This document shows positions 48,436 through 62,485 of a stretch of DNA of 64,000 nucleotides, piece by piece. The notes under the pieces were generated by a model. The model saw only the letters and a program-made list of their open reading frames with translations, ran no database searches and had not been told where the DNA came from. The stretch covers positions 41,729,882 through 41,793,881 of the forward strand of contig OX578280.1 in NCBI GenBank assembly GCA_951217055.1. The letters run 5' to 3'. The stretch comes from Gerris lacustris. Taxonomy: Eukaryota; Arthropoda; Insecta; Hemiptera; Gerridae. Position numbers and translations under genes: made by a program. The first letter of the stretch is position 1. The number at the start of each line of letters is the position of its first letter.

Positions 48436-49173
48436 GTTAAGTTTTCTACCATTTATCTCAAAGTACTGTCTTTTTAAATTTTATATATACATCATGATTT
48501 TCTCTCAATTTTAATTATGTCGTCAGTTCTTAGATGAATCAGTGTTTATATATTTAGATAAATTAAGTGTGAAAAGTATTAAACGACGAATTATCGATAA
48601 CATAGGCTTAGTAATAATAATAAAAATATTAGTAATATTAAAATTGGAATGACGGAAATTTTGTGATATATTGGAATGAATGTTATGAATTTTTGTCGCA
48701 GCTGGGCTTGATATTTAAATTTTTTTTTGTGCCTAATATGAGCGGCGTTAGCACCCAATTTTTTTTCTTTCTGGACACTCATGTGTAACTATTAGAATAG
48801 GGATATGAAACAAATAAAAAACCTATTTACTTAAAAAAAACAATTAGGTTTGTGTATTGTGCCTCCTTCTATTACTCAAAAATAAAAATTAGTATTAATA
48901 ATTTAAAATAAAAAAAAAATATATATATATATATATAAATCTAACTTAATTAACTACTAATATATATTGTAAAAAAATTAATAGAAGTGATGTTTTTTTT
49001 TTATATATTTTATGTAAGGTGCTACCTAAAATAAATGAATTAAATTCATTTTAAAAAATTATATGATTAATATTGTATTTAAAACTTTTGAAATAAAGAG
49101 AAAATAAATAATAATATAATATATAAATATAATATTCAACCAATTATTTATTATGCTCAATTAATTAAAAAAA

Positions 49174-49182
49174 TTATATATA

Positions 49183-49263
<81 letters not shown>

Positions 49264-49281
49264 TGTATATGTGTGTGTATA
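49174..49281. repeat. (TA)n microsatellite with GTAT/GT end
   Basis: About 85 bases of TA with one GC interruption, followed by GTATGTATATGTGTGTGTAT. Confidence 0.95.
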
Positions 49282-50644
49282 CATATGAATTTAATATTAA
49301 AATTTATTTATATGTATTAAGGCTATACACATTTTAATGTTTTAGAATGTTCCTTGCTTTTTTGTTTGTTAGTAATAGTTTTTTGATGTTAATTGAATAG
49401 ATATTAATTAATAAATTTGTGTGAAATTTTTGCTGTGAATTCTTCCTTGCAAGTCTATTTTAATTTTGATTTTTTTTTAATCTGAGGTGGATAAATTATT
49501 TATTACATTGGGAAAAAAAATATTCTTAAGTGAAGATGTAAACTTTAGATAGATAGTTTGCCTTACTTATTTTATTAAAAATAAATAAATTAGTAAATAA
49601 ATAAACATTCTGAAGTGATAAATAATTAAGTGAGTTCGGTTACAGTTTGATTAATTTAATATTTATGTTAGTCATTAGTCAAATTAAAACTAACTTTAAA
49701 AAAAGGTAATAAATCAGTACACCATTAATCAAGTAATTTTATAGAAAACATAATATCTGAGGGTTTAACATTTAAGTTGTTTGTCTCTGGTCAAGATTTA
49801 TACATCTGAAGTGGTGGTAACTGCTCTGTATTAGTATGTTAGGTTTTTCTATGATGAACTCACCTCTTTTGCTCTCTTTTTGTTCCACAAAAATTTAATA
49901 GGAAAAAATAATAATGTAATATTATTTTTACTTATTTTCATTATGAAGTTATTAAAAAAAAAAAAAATGTTGTCTAATTTTTTGCAGGGAAGAATGTAAA
50001 ATTATAAATGTTTCTGTTTTCACCATTTTCATGTTATAAAAAAAATGAATAAATTAATAAAAAATTGTACTTTTTTTTACAACTTTGGCCATTTTGGTGT
50101 TATCATCATATAAGCCCGTTCCAAAAAAACTAATAATCAAAATAAAATAATTATCTATAAAAATCAATTCTTGTTAAATTAAAAATTTGCACCGAGACAA
50201 AAAATAATCTGTAAAGAATTTATTAAAATAGATAAATAGAAACAATATGTATATTAGTGTTGTTACTCTTAGTAAATCTGCCTTTAGGAAAATTTAAATG
50301 AAAAATACACAGTTTCGATAATAATAATAATAATAATAGATTATTTAAAAAGTATATAAAATGAATATTTAATCAGGGAATTAATGTAAACAAAAATAAA
50401 ATTAGAAATGTTACTGTAATTTAGAAATTTTAAAATTGATGTCTGTATTTTGTATGCTCATTTTCCTGTGTAGTTTCAATAGAGTTGTATTATGTGCAAA
50501 AATGTTCGTAGTATTTTAATGAAAATAGTTAAAAGCAAAAATTTTCATTTGACACCTTATCTAATCTGATTTTACTCATACCTAATAATACGTAATATCA
50601 ACAAAGCAAACATTTGAATTATTCTCTTTGGTTGCAATCACTAT

Positions 50645-50650
<6 letters not shown>
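49282..50650. other. AT-rich intergenic, no gene
   Basis: (ATA)n run at 50319-50338; nothing else. Confidence 0.5.

Positions 50651-50735
<85 letters not shown>
50651..50735. repeat. (TA)n microsatellite
   Basis: About 84 bases of TA. Confidence 0.95.
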
Positions 50736-50740
<5 letters not shown>

Positions 50741-51905
50741 ATTGCCGTCTAAATTTAATATTATATTTGTTAGTTCAAAAACAATTTAAAGTAGTTTATT
50801 TATATATTTTTTTAAAAAATTCAAAATTATAAAAGATATTTGAAGCACCAAAGCTTAATTTTATTATCTATCTATATTATTAAAAAAGTTATTATTAAAT
50901 TAATAATTTTAAAAAATCAGCTTGTTTTTGTAAAATTCCGGTTGAATAATTTTATATTAAAAAAATAAAAATAATAATAATAGAAATAGCTTTTGATATT
51001 TTAGATGTTTTGGTTTTTATTGTTTCTTTTTTAACAAAGAAATTCGTAAGATTTAAAAGCTCACTTTTTTGTCAATGGTATATTTCAAAAAATTTCCTCA
51101 ATCTGTGAATTTTTTAAATAGCACATACTATAATAACATATATTTTTGTTAATTGAAATTTATTGATAAGATAACGACACACATATTTATTATAATTAAT
51201 TATTATTTTAGCAGGATATTTATTTAAAATAATAAATAATCCACTAAATACATTGATGTATTTTAATTATTTGGTTGTTTTTTGTTTTTTTCTCTCTTAT
51301 CGTTTTACTTTAGAATCCATGTATATAGATAATATATTCACTTATTATTTTTTTATCTCAAATAACAATTTTTTTCCTTCAGTTTCGGTGAGTGACATTG
51401 CTCCATTATTTATTTTCAAATTTAATAACATTAAAAAAAAACTGAACGGACCAAAAATCCTTATTAACATTTTGATTTGCTTTTAATAATATTTTATTTC
51501 TGGTTTTTAACCTTCTCTCCCCCTTACTTGGAATCTGCTGTAAAAATAATTAATTAAAAAGTAATCAATTTTAAAAATGTACGAGTCGACTGCTTTTTAT
51601 ATAAATGTACTTCTTATAGAATGTAATACACCAATTAATTTATTATATTATTGAAAATAGTAATAGTAATTATATAAAATATTTAAAACTAAATAGAAGC
51701 TACTGTGAATAATAAATAAATAAATAAATAAAAGATAGTAATTGAAAAATAAAATATATAGAATTTAAAATTATTTTGACACTGTTTATTGGGAGTTTTG
51801 TGGCTCCTGTTAGTTGATAATATTGCCGTTGTAGAGTTTTTTTATATATTTATTATTTCATTTTAAATAGTATAATATATATATATATTATTTTTAATAG
51901 TATAA

Positions 51906-51964
<59 letters not shown>

Positions 51965-52682
51965 TAAACGTATATATTGTGGTGTTTAGCTTACCTAGAG
52001 TTCTAGATATTTTTATTATGAATAATAAAATTACAAGGGTGATGTGGTAGTCTTTTTAAATATAAACAATCTTCCCTCAGAAAGTGTTTTTGCCTTTAAA
52101 AATACTATGTAAACGAATAATTAAAAATTAATCTATTGTTATATGTCAACAATTATATATTTGTAAAGTTTTAGAAGGCCTTTATATAAATAAATAACTA
52201 ATTAGAGATGCGTTCGTTGCATGTCTAGTTGTGATCTAGTGAACCCTTAGAATCATTTTCAAGTGTGCTGTTTTTCTTGAGACAATTAATTTTTTTAGAT
52301 ACAAAAATTAATAATATATAATACAATAATAATAAATTAATAATACAATAATTAAATAACTCAAAAATATATGTTTTGTTTTTTTCATCTTCTGAATCTA
52401 TTTATTATTTTATCTTTTATAATTTATATTTATTAGCTTTGGAAAAGTGCACCTTGCCATTTTTCAGAGCGATGTGGAACATTGATAATATATTATGTTG
52501 TTGTTTTTTGTTTAAAAAAAGATAAATTTTTCAATATTTTGAATATTAATAATAATTTAAATAAGAATAAAAAATCAAATTATTATTTTATTATTTATTT
52601 ATTTTTGCCATTATCTGCATCAATGATAACACATTCGCATGCTCAAGTTTTGTCTATTATTGTCAGATATGCATTTCTTTTA

Positions 52683-52713
<31 letters not shown>

Positions 52714-53310
52714 TTTTTTTTTTTCTTTCCTTTAAATTATTTATCTAGCTAAAAATATAAATATTATCGCTTTTATTTATTTCTTTAAAAAATATTTAAA
52801 CTATAATTACATTATTTTTATTCTACCAGTTTAAACTTTTTTAGTGTGATTTATTTTTTAATTTATAATTAACTCTTTCACTGCTCAGACAGGTTATTAG
52901 TTAAAAATATTTTTAAAAATTGGTTTTGTGCTCCTTCAAATATTATACAACACTTTTATTAGTAATTAACAAGTAGAATCCCATTTGTAGAAGGAAGATG
53001 TTAATTTTATTTATTTACTTTACTACTTATTAAAATAAATATAAATATTGCTTAGTTTATTGCATTGTTTTAAAAATTAAAAAAATAAAAAAAATAAATA
53101 TCCTATTTTTTTTTTTACTGTTATCTATAATTTTTATCTATTTGCCTCATTGGTAGTAAAAAGAAAAAAAAAACTCAATTAATTTCTTAACTTGTTGCAT
53201 ACATTTTTAAACAGACCTGTATTGGATTAAATTTTCAAATCTATTTTAATCCTACGACACCATGGTTGAAGTCACTAGGTTCAGATAACTGTAAAGTCTA
53301 GAAAATATTT
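50736..53310. other. AT-rich intergenic with a (TA)n tract at 51901-51960
   Basis: 51870-51960 is a TA tract duplicated with its TTTTTAATAGTATAATATA flank. The frames at 51253 and 52482 have composition-driven codons only. No gene. Confidence 0.55.
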
Positions 53311-53325
53311 CCCTCTACCACAGTG

Positions 53326-54165
53326 TACAACAGGTGTGCCACGAAATTTCATTGAAAGCCATTTTAAATGACCAAAAGTTGAAAATGTGTTCATTATACA
53401 AACATGTTTCTGTTTTTCCTCATCAATCAATATAATATTTGTATTACATTAAAATATGATTTTACATGAGTTCTCCCAACCTAAATATTCACACCATTTT
53501 AAGCTATTTACTGGTAATTTACTGATGTACAATTATGATGGTATTATTGTGATAAAATACTATTATCAGTTAATTAGTGTGTCAAGCTTAGAATAATACT
53601 ATACATAGAAGGAGCATAGAATCGGAATCCTAAGCAATTACTGATAAGAGACTGAAGCCAACTTTTGCCGAGAGGTTGTGTCCTTAAGACCAGGCTGCCA
53701 ACATAACAACACTCATTTTTTTCATTTAAACAGGAGAAGGTTGGCCATGCTTTATTATATTCAAAGCCCACTCACAAACATCAAGAAGAAAAACCCTGCC
53801 ATTGGTTATTGTTTACGTTTCACTCCCATGATATAATAAACATTATTTTTAGCATATTTCAAGCTAAAATAAGATAAAACACACAAAAAATATTACAATA
53901 AACTAAACTGACAATCAAATTTAATAAAAAATTAAATTAAAAAACCGAAGGCAAATAATTTTAGAGTTATGACGTCACAAATTACAAAAATGAATTTTTA
54001 GAACACGGATTAAGGGACACAACCAAAGTTGGCTTCAATGTTATCAGTGATCCTCCTTCTATATATAGTATTATTCTAAGGTGTCAAGTGTGCCACGGTT
54101 AAATATAGTTTACGATTAGTGGGCTATGAGGTCAAAAAGGTTGGGAAACTCTGACTCTAGCACAT
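53326..54165. mobile_element. Nested inverted-repeat transposon remnant
   Basis: The inner element is 53588-54081. Its left arm CTTAGAATAATACTATACAT.. and GAAGCCAACTTT..GTTGTGTCC pairs with the right arm GGGACACAACCAAAGTTGGC..ATAGTATTATTCTAAG. It is flanked by directly repeated GTGTGCCACG (53333 and 54088), and further right by GGTTGGGAAACTCTG, typical of hAT-like ends. No transposase is recognised; the minus frame 53574-53771 lies mostly in the arm. Confidence 0.6.
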
Positions 54166-55279
54166 CATACTAGGGAAAACCTATGAAAACAATATTAATC
54201 CTTAGCCTGCCTTAATTATTTCTTGTTTTCTGTGCACCCAGTACAAACATTTTACATGATCAATGCACTGAATTTGAAAATGTTATCTTTTTGGTGAACC
54301 ATAACATTATAATGTTCATGGTAAACATTATTCTTATCTTTCCAGTGTTAGCATAACTTAGAAAAAGTGGTGCAGCCCTAGCATCCCAATTCCTTATAAA
54401 ATCCTTACCTGTGAAGAGTATTTTTCCATTACATTTTTTTAAATGAAAAATTAATGTTATAATAAATATAAGTATATTCATTTAAAAACAGCAATATTTA
54501 TAATATTTGTGTTGCCAAAAATAAAAGAGAAAACATGAAAACTTTCTTAATACCTGATTTTGATTTTTATTAATATTTTTTTACCTTTTTTACTATTTAT
54601 TTACCTCAAACGTTGTTATTATTATTTTTATTTGTTAATTTATAAGTGAGTTAGTGATCAAATATTAGTTTACTTATGGAAGAGTTTTTGTTTTAAAAAA
54701 AAGGAAAATATTTAACAGTGATTTAAATTTAACGTGTTTAATCCCTGAGCTTGGTGTGGTTTTTGATTATTATATTATTTGTTTTGGTCTCTTTATATAG
54801 TTAACTTATTGCTTAGATTTAACCAATCGTTAAATAATTATATATTTATTTTAAAAATAAACAACAAATAATTTGATATTTTATTTTTAATGGTAATAAA
54901 AAGAAACTTAATTATTATTTTTCATTTTTTTCTTAACTAATGTTCAACTACGCTTAATTAATTAAAAAATAAATAATTAAACTCCAAAAAATTATATTTG
55001 AGACATTATATAGAAGAAAATATGGCAGTTTTTCTTTCATTTTAATTTTTTTTTATTTGTACTGCTAGTTATTTGCACTTAGCTTTTTTTATTATTTTTT
55101 TTAAATATTTATCACACTCTATATTTTATATAGATTCTAAATATTGAAAGAATAAAACAAAATCATAATCTATATTTACATTTTCTTTTTTTTAATTATA
55201 TAAATTTATGAATATATATATACTAATAAATGGGCTGTGGTAGAACCTTTAAATTATATATATTTAAATATTTGGAGTA

Positions 55280-55283
<4 letters not shown>
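54166..55283. other. AT-rich intergenic, no gene
   Basis: No supported feature. Confidence 0.5.

Positions 55284-55334
<51 letters not shown>
55284..55334. repeat. (TA)n microsatellite
   Basis: About 50 bases of TA. Confidence 0.95.
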
Positions 55335-55338
<4 letters not shown>

Positions 55339-56976
55339 ATATGTGTATCATTATAGAATTTTATTAAGAATAATCAATCTTGTAACGATTTTAATACTTG
55401 GTGATAATATTAATACAATTGTCTTAATCTGAAGGATAGTTTAGAGTAGTGCCATTTTTATTTTCTTTTTATAAATAAAAATTTATCTTGCAATATATTA
55501 TATGTATATTATCAATAAAATTCCTCCAATTCAAAAATGTATTATTATCATTTGAAGGAGTTTAAAATAATCCCGGTGTGTATTTTATAAGTATGGTGCC
55601 ATATTACTATAATGTATAAGCAAGCATGTTTCAAAAATGTTGTTAACAACACAGTTTGAAAATTAATTTCATAATGGTGTACTTTTTTTTTTTTAAATTG
55701 TCATCATATCAGCATCTCAAGTGCTTGAGATAAGTCATTGTTGAACATTTATTTTGTTAAAAAATTTTCCTCATTTTTTGTTTTAAGAAAAATATGAAAT
55801 ATAGGATTTTTCCTCTCCATAGAGGAAAAAAACGAAATTTTTATTTTTTTTAATCTATGCCTTTAACACATTTAAATTGCTGATATATATTTGGAATAAA
55901 AAAAAAATAATAAAAAGTAACAATTTATAATGTCATATTCTTTAAATTTTTAAAATTTGATGCTTGGACTAAATTATGTACACTGTTATATTTAACTGAT
56001 ATGCAATATGCATGTGTAAACATTGGGAGAGTGCGTATACTTGTAATGTTCTAATAATATACAAACATGTTATCAGGATATGTATACTCTTAATATACGA
56101 ATAAGAATACATTGAATGTTCTGTCTTATTAAAATGTCATCAGAATAAATGAAATCTTAATGTTGTATTTACATAATAATAATATAATTAGAACAAGTAT
56201 AAACAAAATGTAATTAGCACAAGTAGATGCAAAATGAACTTACTCAGAATGTAATCAGAACAAGTATACTCAAAATGTAATCAGAATATAAAATATGCTC
56301 TGAGTAATATTTTATGTAAAGTCCAAGACAATACTATGTACGCATCAAGTTCATTATGATTATGATGAGTGAAGTCATAAACAAATTCATTTTATAAAAA
56401 TATAAATATAGTTTTTTGTAGTACTAAATGAAACACTTATATCTCTAAGAGAATCAGTACACTGTCAATATGTGACTTTTCAATTATGGTCCAATATGCT
56501 TGATTGTACGTATTACATTATATTCTTCTTGAACAATCAAAAATGTTATTACAATATATTATTACATTTGTCTTAAAACCAATTTTTTTTCTTTTTTGAG
56601 GAAAAATGAAAGTATATTTTTATAATATGATTTTTTCCTTCAACTTAAATATATATATTTGAATGGGCACCATACTTTTTTTATTATCATTTATTTGTAT
56701 TTTTTTTTTAATCGTTGCTTATAATTGTTAACTAGATACGTGTCTAATTCTAGAGAGTGCTCACTTCAGGTTTAGAGTAGATAATTAATTAGTTATTTAG
56801 CCAAATGGGGTAGTTTTTTTTTTTTTTTATTAAAAACTGGTTGCTATCCTTATGTGTGAGTATGAGGGTGAGCGAGTGGTAGGTTTTTTTTTAAAGAAAG
56901 TTAACGAATATGAAAGCTTGATGTAGCTGTGTTGGTACCCCTGCTCCTTATCCTAATCTCTCTCTTATTGTTAATA
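55335..56976. other. AT-rich intergenic with a degenerate short repeat
   Basis: At 56180-56300, variants of AATGTAATCAGAACAAGTATA recur three or four times at 25-45-base spacing, with looser relatives upstream to 56040. No gene. Confidence 0.5.
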
Positions 56977-57716
56977 CAGGGTGTCTACCAGTCGGGAAAA
57001 GTCGGGAAGTCGGGAAAAAGTCGGGATTTTTGGGAGGTCGGGGAAAGTCGGGAATAAGTCGGGGATTCCGTTGTTTGGTCGGGAAAAATAACAGTCCAAT
57101 TAAAAAACTGGCCTTTGTAATAACAATTATATTAAAATTATTTTATGGTTTATTTTTAAAAATGTTATTTTTTTCCACGAAAGATTTTTAAAAAAAGTCA
57201 TATAATAAGTAGTGTTGGCGTTTTATTCGTGTAGAAATAATTATTAAAATCTTGGATGATCGAGGTGAAACCTTTTTTTTATATTAAGATAGTTATCTTA
57301 TCCAATCTGGGCTTTAGTTGTACTAGATAAGGGAAGTCTGTTCCTAAACTTATATCTACTTCCATCTCTGTCAATTGTCATTGCTATACCTATTTCTCTT
57401 TCTCTCTCAACCCCTTTCTCCCCCTTACTTCTTTCCCTTGGTCATACCTTCCTTTGCAAGTTAACCTCTGACTCTTTTACAGCTCTTATCTTTTCTACCC
57501 CTCCCTTAATTTCGAATAAAATAAAAATATAAGTTCAGTTCTGTATCTGTAGATCATTCGTAGTCATTCTTTCCGACTTTAAAAACACATTTTTTGAAAG
57601 TTCATTCTTGTTTTTGTTTATTACTTTATATATTGCCGTTTAAGAGAAATATTGACGTAAGTGCTTTATTATTTTTTTGAACAGAAAAACAAACTACGAT
57701 TTCTTCAATTTTATTT

Positions 57717-57900
57717 AAAAAAATCCCGTCAAGTACTTGCCAGCAAGTTACTAAAAGGGTTTCTTCGGTCATAAGAATTCATTAAAATACATTATTATTA
57801 CAATTTTTATTTTTATTTTTTTTTAACAAAAATGTGTATAAAAAGTTTCAATTTTAAAAAACAAGGTGTGCATATAATTATCCTTTAGTATCTTTGGTAT
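57717..57900 (+). repeat. Dispersed repeat, copy 2 (see 3233-3422)
   Basis: CAAGTACTTGCCAGCAAGTT, TAAAAGGGTTTCTTCGGT, AACAAAAATGTGTATAAAAAG and AAGGTGTGCATAT match copy 1 closely. Confidence 0.7.
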
Positions 57901-57984
57901 GCACTTATTATCAAATTTGTTTTTTGTGAATATCTTGCTCCTACGCCAATCAAGAATCAAGGTGGTTATCAAAATTAAAGATAA

Positions 57985-58665
57985 AATTTTCCATAAAAAA
58001 GTCTCATTCATATTTTACAAACAATGGACGGTTTACGAATTATATAGGGCGAAGAATATCTATGAACATTTAGTATCCGTCACTGCACCACTTTTTACGT
58101 GTTTTTACGAATATCTCACTCCTATGGCTCGGAGACAAATAAAGGTGAATATCAAAAAGCAAGACTATTAAATTTCCCACAAAATAGGGCTAATTAATTT
58201 TTTACGTACAACAGTACAACAAACGGTTTAGCAAAAAAATAGCTTACTATAACTAGCGTATTCGTGTTTATTTCTGACCGACTTGTTACGTATTTTGGTG
58301 AATACCTCACTTGCTCTGGCTCTGATAGGCTAATTGAGGATCATATCTAAATTTCACACCAAAAACGTTGTGTTAATTTTTTACGTACAACGAACCGTTT
58401 TGGAAAATAAATTGCTCCGAAGTTTCTAGATGACTGCATTGCGATTGTCACCGTAACACTAAAAGAGTAGTGAAAGAGTCGGTAAAAACACAAACACTAC
58501 ACAAGTTATGGTAAGCTAGGGTTTTACTAAACAGTTTGTTGTACGTAAAAAAATGAATGAGCACTTTTTTGTGGGAAATTTAATAATCTTTCTTTTTGAT
58601 AATGTCCTTCATTTGTCTCCGATCCATAGGAAGCGAGATATTCGTAAAAATACGTAAAAAGTGAT
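57985..58665. repeat. Internal inverted and direct repeat blocks
   Basis: TTTTTACGTACAAC.. occurs at 58200 and 58379, and its reverse complement GTTGTACGTAAAAAA at 58539. The block GTTTTTACGAATATCTC..GGAGACAAAT at 58100-58140 pairs with ATTTGTCTCCGA..GAGATATTCGTAAAAATACG at 58610-58655. Fold-back structure; the frame at 57899-58171 is not supported. Confidence 0.6.
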
Positions 58666-58673
58666 GCGGCGAC

Positions 58674-58885
58674 GGCAGTGGCGTAGGAACGGGGGGGGGG
58701 GCTATCGGGCTTGAGCCCCCCCCCCCCCCCCCCCCCCCCCGTCAGATTTAAAGGGGCTGTAAAATTACAAATAAAATAAAAATTAGTACATGGGTTTATG
58801 TCTAAAACTGCTTAAAATGCTGTTTTTGAACGTTTATTCTCCAAAATTTTCCCGGGGGAGGACCCCCGGACCCCCCTCCTATAGG
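58674..58885. repeat. GC-rich patch with long G and C homopolymers
   Basis: CAGTGGCGTAGGAAC, a G run, TATCGGGCTTGAG, then a ~26-base C run (58716-58741), later CCCGGGGGAGGACCCCCGG. The opening is like the CAGTGGCGTA MITE at 60310. Homopolymer lengths may be assembly-sensitive. Confidence 0.6.
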
Positions 58886-59459
58886 GGGGGGGGTTGAGAG
58901 AGGGTAGGTTGTAGTCTGGCACCTTAATTTCTAGAAATCGAGCACTGATAAAGAGTATGTTCTTTTGGAACAGAAATCCTAAAATGACTGGACTAATAAT
59001 ACAATTTTTGTAAAAGAATAATAATGAATAGTAAAAGTAAAAGAAATAATAGTAAAAGAAAAAAACCTAGAACGACGATGTATTCGTTTAGTGTATTTAC
59101 TGCTGTGGTGTAGAAGATTTAATTGATAAGATAAATAAGATAAGAGCATTTTTCAGAACATGTCCTGAAATTATTAAAATTAAATTTAATTAAAATAATT
59201 AAATAAATAATTAACCTAAATTTAATTAAATTATTTAAAAAATACACGCAATAATATGATAGTTCTATGTATTTGATTTAAACATTTATTACAGCATTAT
59301 AAATACGATTAAAATCATAAACACAGTATTAACAAAAATCACAGGAAAGTACTTGCGTCCTAGCTCTTTTTAGGGTTTTGTAGATGATTAAGCATACCGT
59401 AATTACGATTTTTTACTTACTTATAGAAAGAGAAAGTATTTTGGTGGGGTGAAAATTTG

Positions 59460-60010
59460 ATTTTGAGATTTTAATGGATTTACACGTTTTAAGGTTCCCT
59501 GTGTCCAAAAAAGTGGTTTTTAATAAATGTCTGTCTGTCTGTCGTCTGCGCAGACGATCAAATATAAACTATTGGGCCAATTTTGACAAAATTTGACATA
59601 CATGTTCAGAAAAATCATACTCCGAGGTGAAATCGAGAAATGAATTTTAGCTCTTAATTTGGGGGTGCTAACCCAAAAACTCTGAAATACGTGAAAAAAA
59701 TAATTCCTCAAAAACGGTTCTGACAATTTTGATGAAAAAATTCTAAAATATAGTTCATTTAAATACGAATCTAACGATATAAGCCGTTTTCCCGTGAAAA
59801 ATATAGTTCCTTAGAAAATTGCTTAAAACACGAATGGAGAGATCCCGGGTTCGATTCCCCGCCCGGGATAAGTTATTTTTATGATAAATATTGATGAAAT
59901 GTTCAATAATAATTAAATGTACATACGAAAACTAATAAATGGAAAACACGGCTAAATAATTATGTACTCATATATGAGAAAATTTGTCTGAGTTTTCTCG
60001 GGCCAATTTT
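59460..60010 (+). repeat. Dispersed repeat with tRNA-like B box, plus-strand copy
   Basis: Reverse-complement partner of 9410-9965. 59846-59861 reads CCCGGGTTCGATTCCCC, followed by a CGCCCGGGATAAGT end that pairs back to GATCCCGGG. Probably SINE-derived. Confidence 0.65.
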
Positions 60011-60309
60011 TTTCTTCGACTTCAAGTTTTGATCCCTCCGGGGGGTCACAAGTCACAATGATTTTTATCAGTAATAATGACAAGATAAATTATATTTTTT
60101 CAGGAAATTTTTCAGGAAATTTATTAAATATTCAATTCAATTTACTTTTATTTTAATAAATTAAGTATGTAAATGAAAAATTATAAAAGTAATTAGTATT
60201 ATATAGTGGTTGGGAGGGGGGCATTTTTTGGGTATATTTTGACTTATAAAACCAATAAAAAATGTAAAATTTAAAAACGCATATATATATTTGTATCCAA
60301 CTCTTCAGC

Positions 60310-60444
60310 CAGTGGCGTAACTATGGGCCCGCACGGGCCCGCTTTGCGGGGGGTTCATTCAGTTCTGAAGGCAAATAATTTTTTTTTTTTTCTCGTCAAT
60401 TTTATTTTGGCGGGGGGCCCCCTAATGTCCTAGCTACGCCACTG
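60310..60444. mobile_element. 135-bp hAT MITE with TIRs and 8-bp TSD
   Basis: The TIRs CAGTGGCGTAACTA and TAGCTACGCCACTG pair with one mismatch. The flanks TCTTCAGC (60302-60309) and TATTCAGC (60445-60452) match at 7 of 8 bases. The interior is GGGCCC-rich plus a T-run. Size, TIR and 8-bp duplication fit a hAT MITE. Confidence 0.85.
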
Positions 60445-60723
60445 TATTCAGCAGCTTTCATTTGATACCCCACTCAAAATTTTTAAAAAATATAAATTAT
60501 TATCAGTTATAATGAGAAAATGTGCATTTTCGGTAGGGAATTTTAAAGAAAATGGTCGGGAAAAGTCGGGAAAAAGTCGGGAATTTCATATTGAGAACCT
60601 AGTAGACACCCTGTAATAACACATTGTTATCAACAATATTTATTTAAAGAGGAATCATTTTTTCAAGGAAAAATGTTTTTTTACTGTTAGCTCGACCATT
60701 TAGGATTAAAAAAATACTGTTAA

Positions 60724-60846
<123 letters not shown>

Positions 60847-62240
60847 TTTTCACCCTCTCACCTCATTTTTAAACCATTTTACAAAAAAAGTAGAAAAATA
60901 TTTAATAGATAATTTTTTTTAAAACAAAAAAGAAATTAGAGAAAACAAGTAAAATTGAATCAGTTAAAAAATATACCAATACATTTTTAAATAAACAATC
61001 AATATTAGCTACTTTTGAAAAAAAAAAAAATAAATAAATAAAATTAAAATCATTAACAGGAAGATGGAATGACCTTTATTTTAAAAATATATTTAGAAGA
61101 TTATTGCTTTGACCTCGCCTGAATAACAATAAAGAAAATCATTATATTCAGATTAGTTTCCCGATTTAACTGGGTGAACATTCGAGCTTAGGCAGCACCA
61201 ATGATCGCTGTTTACCAATTAAATGGTTGATGATACCTAATCAATAAACAGCATCTATCTTTTGCGAATAAAAATAAGAATTGATATCATCACGGTAGAA
61301 GAAAAAAATCATCCAACCTAAAAACAACTATTTATCAACAAGTAGCATTAAAAGTTTATCCAGTTTATAGGAGCATTTAAAAGTTTAGAGATAGATTAGT
61401 TTAAGACAGTTTATAAAAATTGCAATCTACAAATTATTTTATTTTTTAAGTAATATTAATTGAAAATTCCCTGATGCTTATGTTTTTCATAATAAGCCAA
61501 GCATGCTTTTTAACGTAAACAGTAGCTTAAATATCGTATCTTAAGAATCATCAATATTTGGTTTTGGGGTATTCAAAACTACGGTGACATGTATTCTAAC
61601 ATCTTTATACATTTTTTTTTAAAAAAATGGGACAGTTTTTTGGGGGTTTGTTTTGAAAATGGATTAATTTAATTTTTAAATATCTGCTTTTTAAAGAAGA
61701 TAATTTTTTTTTTTTTTTTTTTTGTTTTTTTGCCTAGTTGGCAATATCAATTCCTCATTGACTTTACTTGTGAAAAATGTTCTTTCCCCTTAACTCAATT
61801 AATATATAGCTATTTCTAAACATGATTAGAGTATTTCTGTAATAACTGTCATTTTAGGAGTACATAATCTACCTGTTGCAGTAATTCCAAAATTAATAAA
61901 ATTGTCTTCTTGCACATTGGTTATGCTGGGCACTTTGTGTTTACTCAATATATTTCTTAATTTATAAGCATATTTTTTAAAAATGTATGTCGGGTTGAAT
62001 TCATTTATCTACTATTTCACCCTTTCAATGTTACGGAGGAGCTATAAACTCAGATATTTCATTCCAGACTGTTAACAAAATATTCAACATGCCTAAATTT
62101 TTAAATATTTTTTTAAAATTCTATTTTCCTCTAAACTTTTAATGGTCCTATCACGATAGCATTAAATTCATTTTAATTATGCACTAAATTTAAAGAAAAT
62201 TATGTTGGGATGGTAACATAAATAATGTATTATCTTCTTA
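60847..62240. other. AT-rich intergenic, no gene
   Basis: A/T runs (61620, 61706-61730); no supported feature. Confidence 0.5.
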
Positions 62241-62242
62241 CT

Positions 62243-62485
62243 TTAAATCGAATTATAATTATCAATAACTATGGGAGACATTCAGAGAAAAATAGACCCC
62301 CACACCGAGACTCGAACCACAGGGCCTCCTATTAATCCGTTACAGGTGCTCTTATCAACTGAGCTATACTGGAGAATGATTTTTCTCTGTCGTTACCGAT
62401 ACAAATTCCCCGAATCCAAGCTTTCAATCATTTCTACAAATCTAATCAGCCAAATATTCATGGCAATAGAAGTAGATTGAGAATT
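62243..62485 (-). repeat. tRNA-derived SINE, copy 2
   Basis: On the minus strand 62374-62292 reads TATAGCTCAGTTGATAAGAGC (A box), then TGGTTCGAGTCTCGG (B box). Flanking body and tail sequences match copy 1 at 10.08-10.28 kb, including AAGCTTTCA..TTTCTACAAATCTAA on the plus strand. Confidence 0.8.

Larger units (their letters stand above)
56977..60613. mobile_element. 3.6-kb nested DNA-transposon complex with CAGGGTGTCTAC termini
   Basis: The left end CAGGGTGTCTACCAG and the right end (reverse complement) CAGGGTGTCTACTAG form TIRs, each flanked by TA. Subterminal GTCGGGAAAAGTCGGGA repeats are in direct orientation at both ends. Inside are a dispersed-repeat copy, a tRNA-B-box repeat, homopolymer-rich GC patches and a hAT MITE. 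No transposase recognised, so it is non-autonomous and a target for later insertions. Confidence 0.65.
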
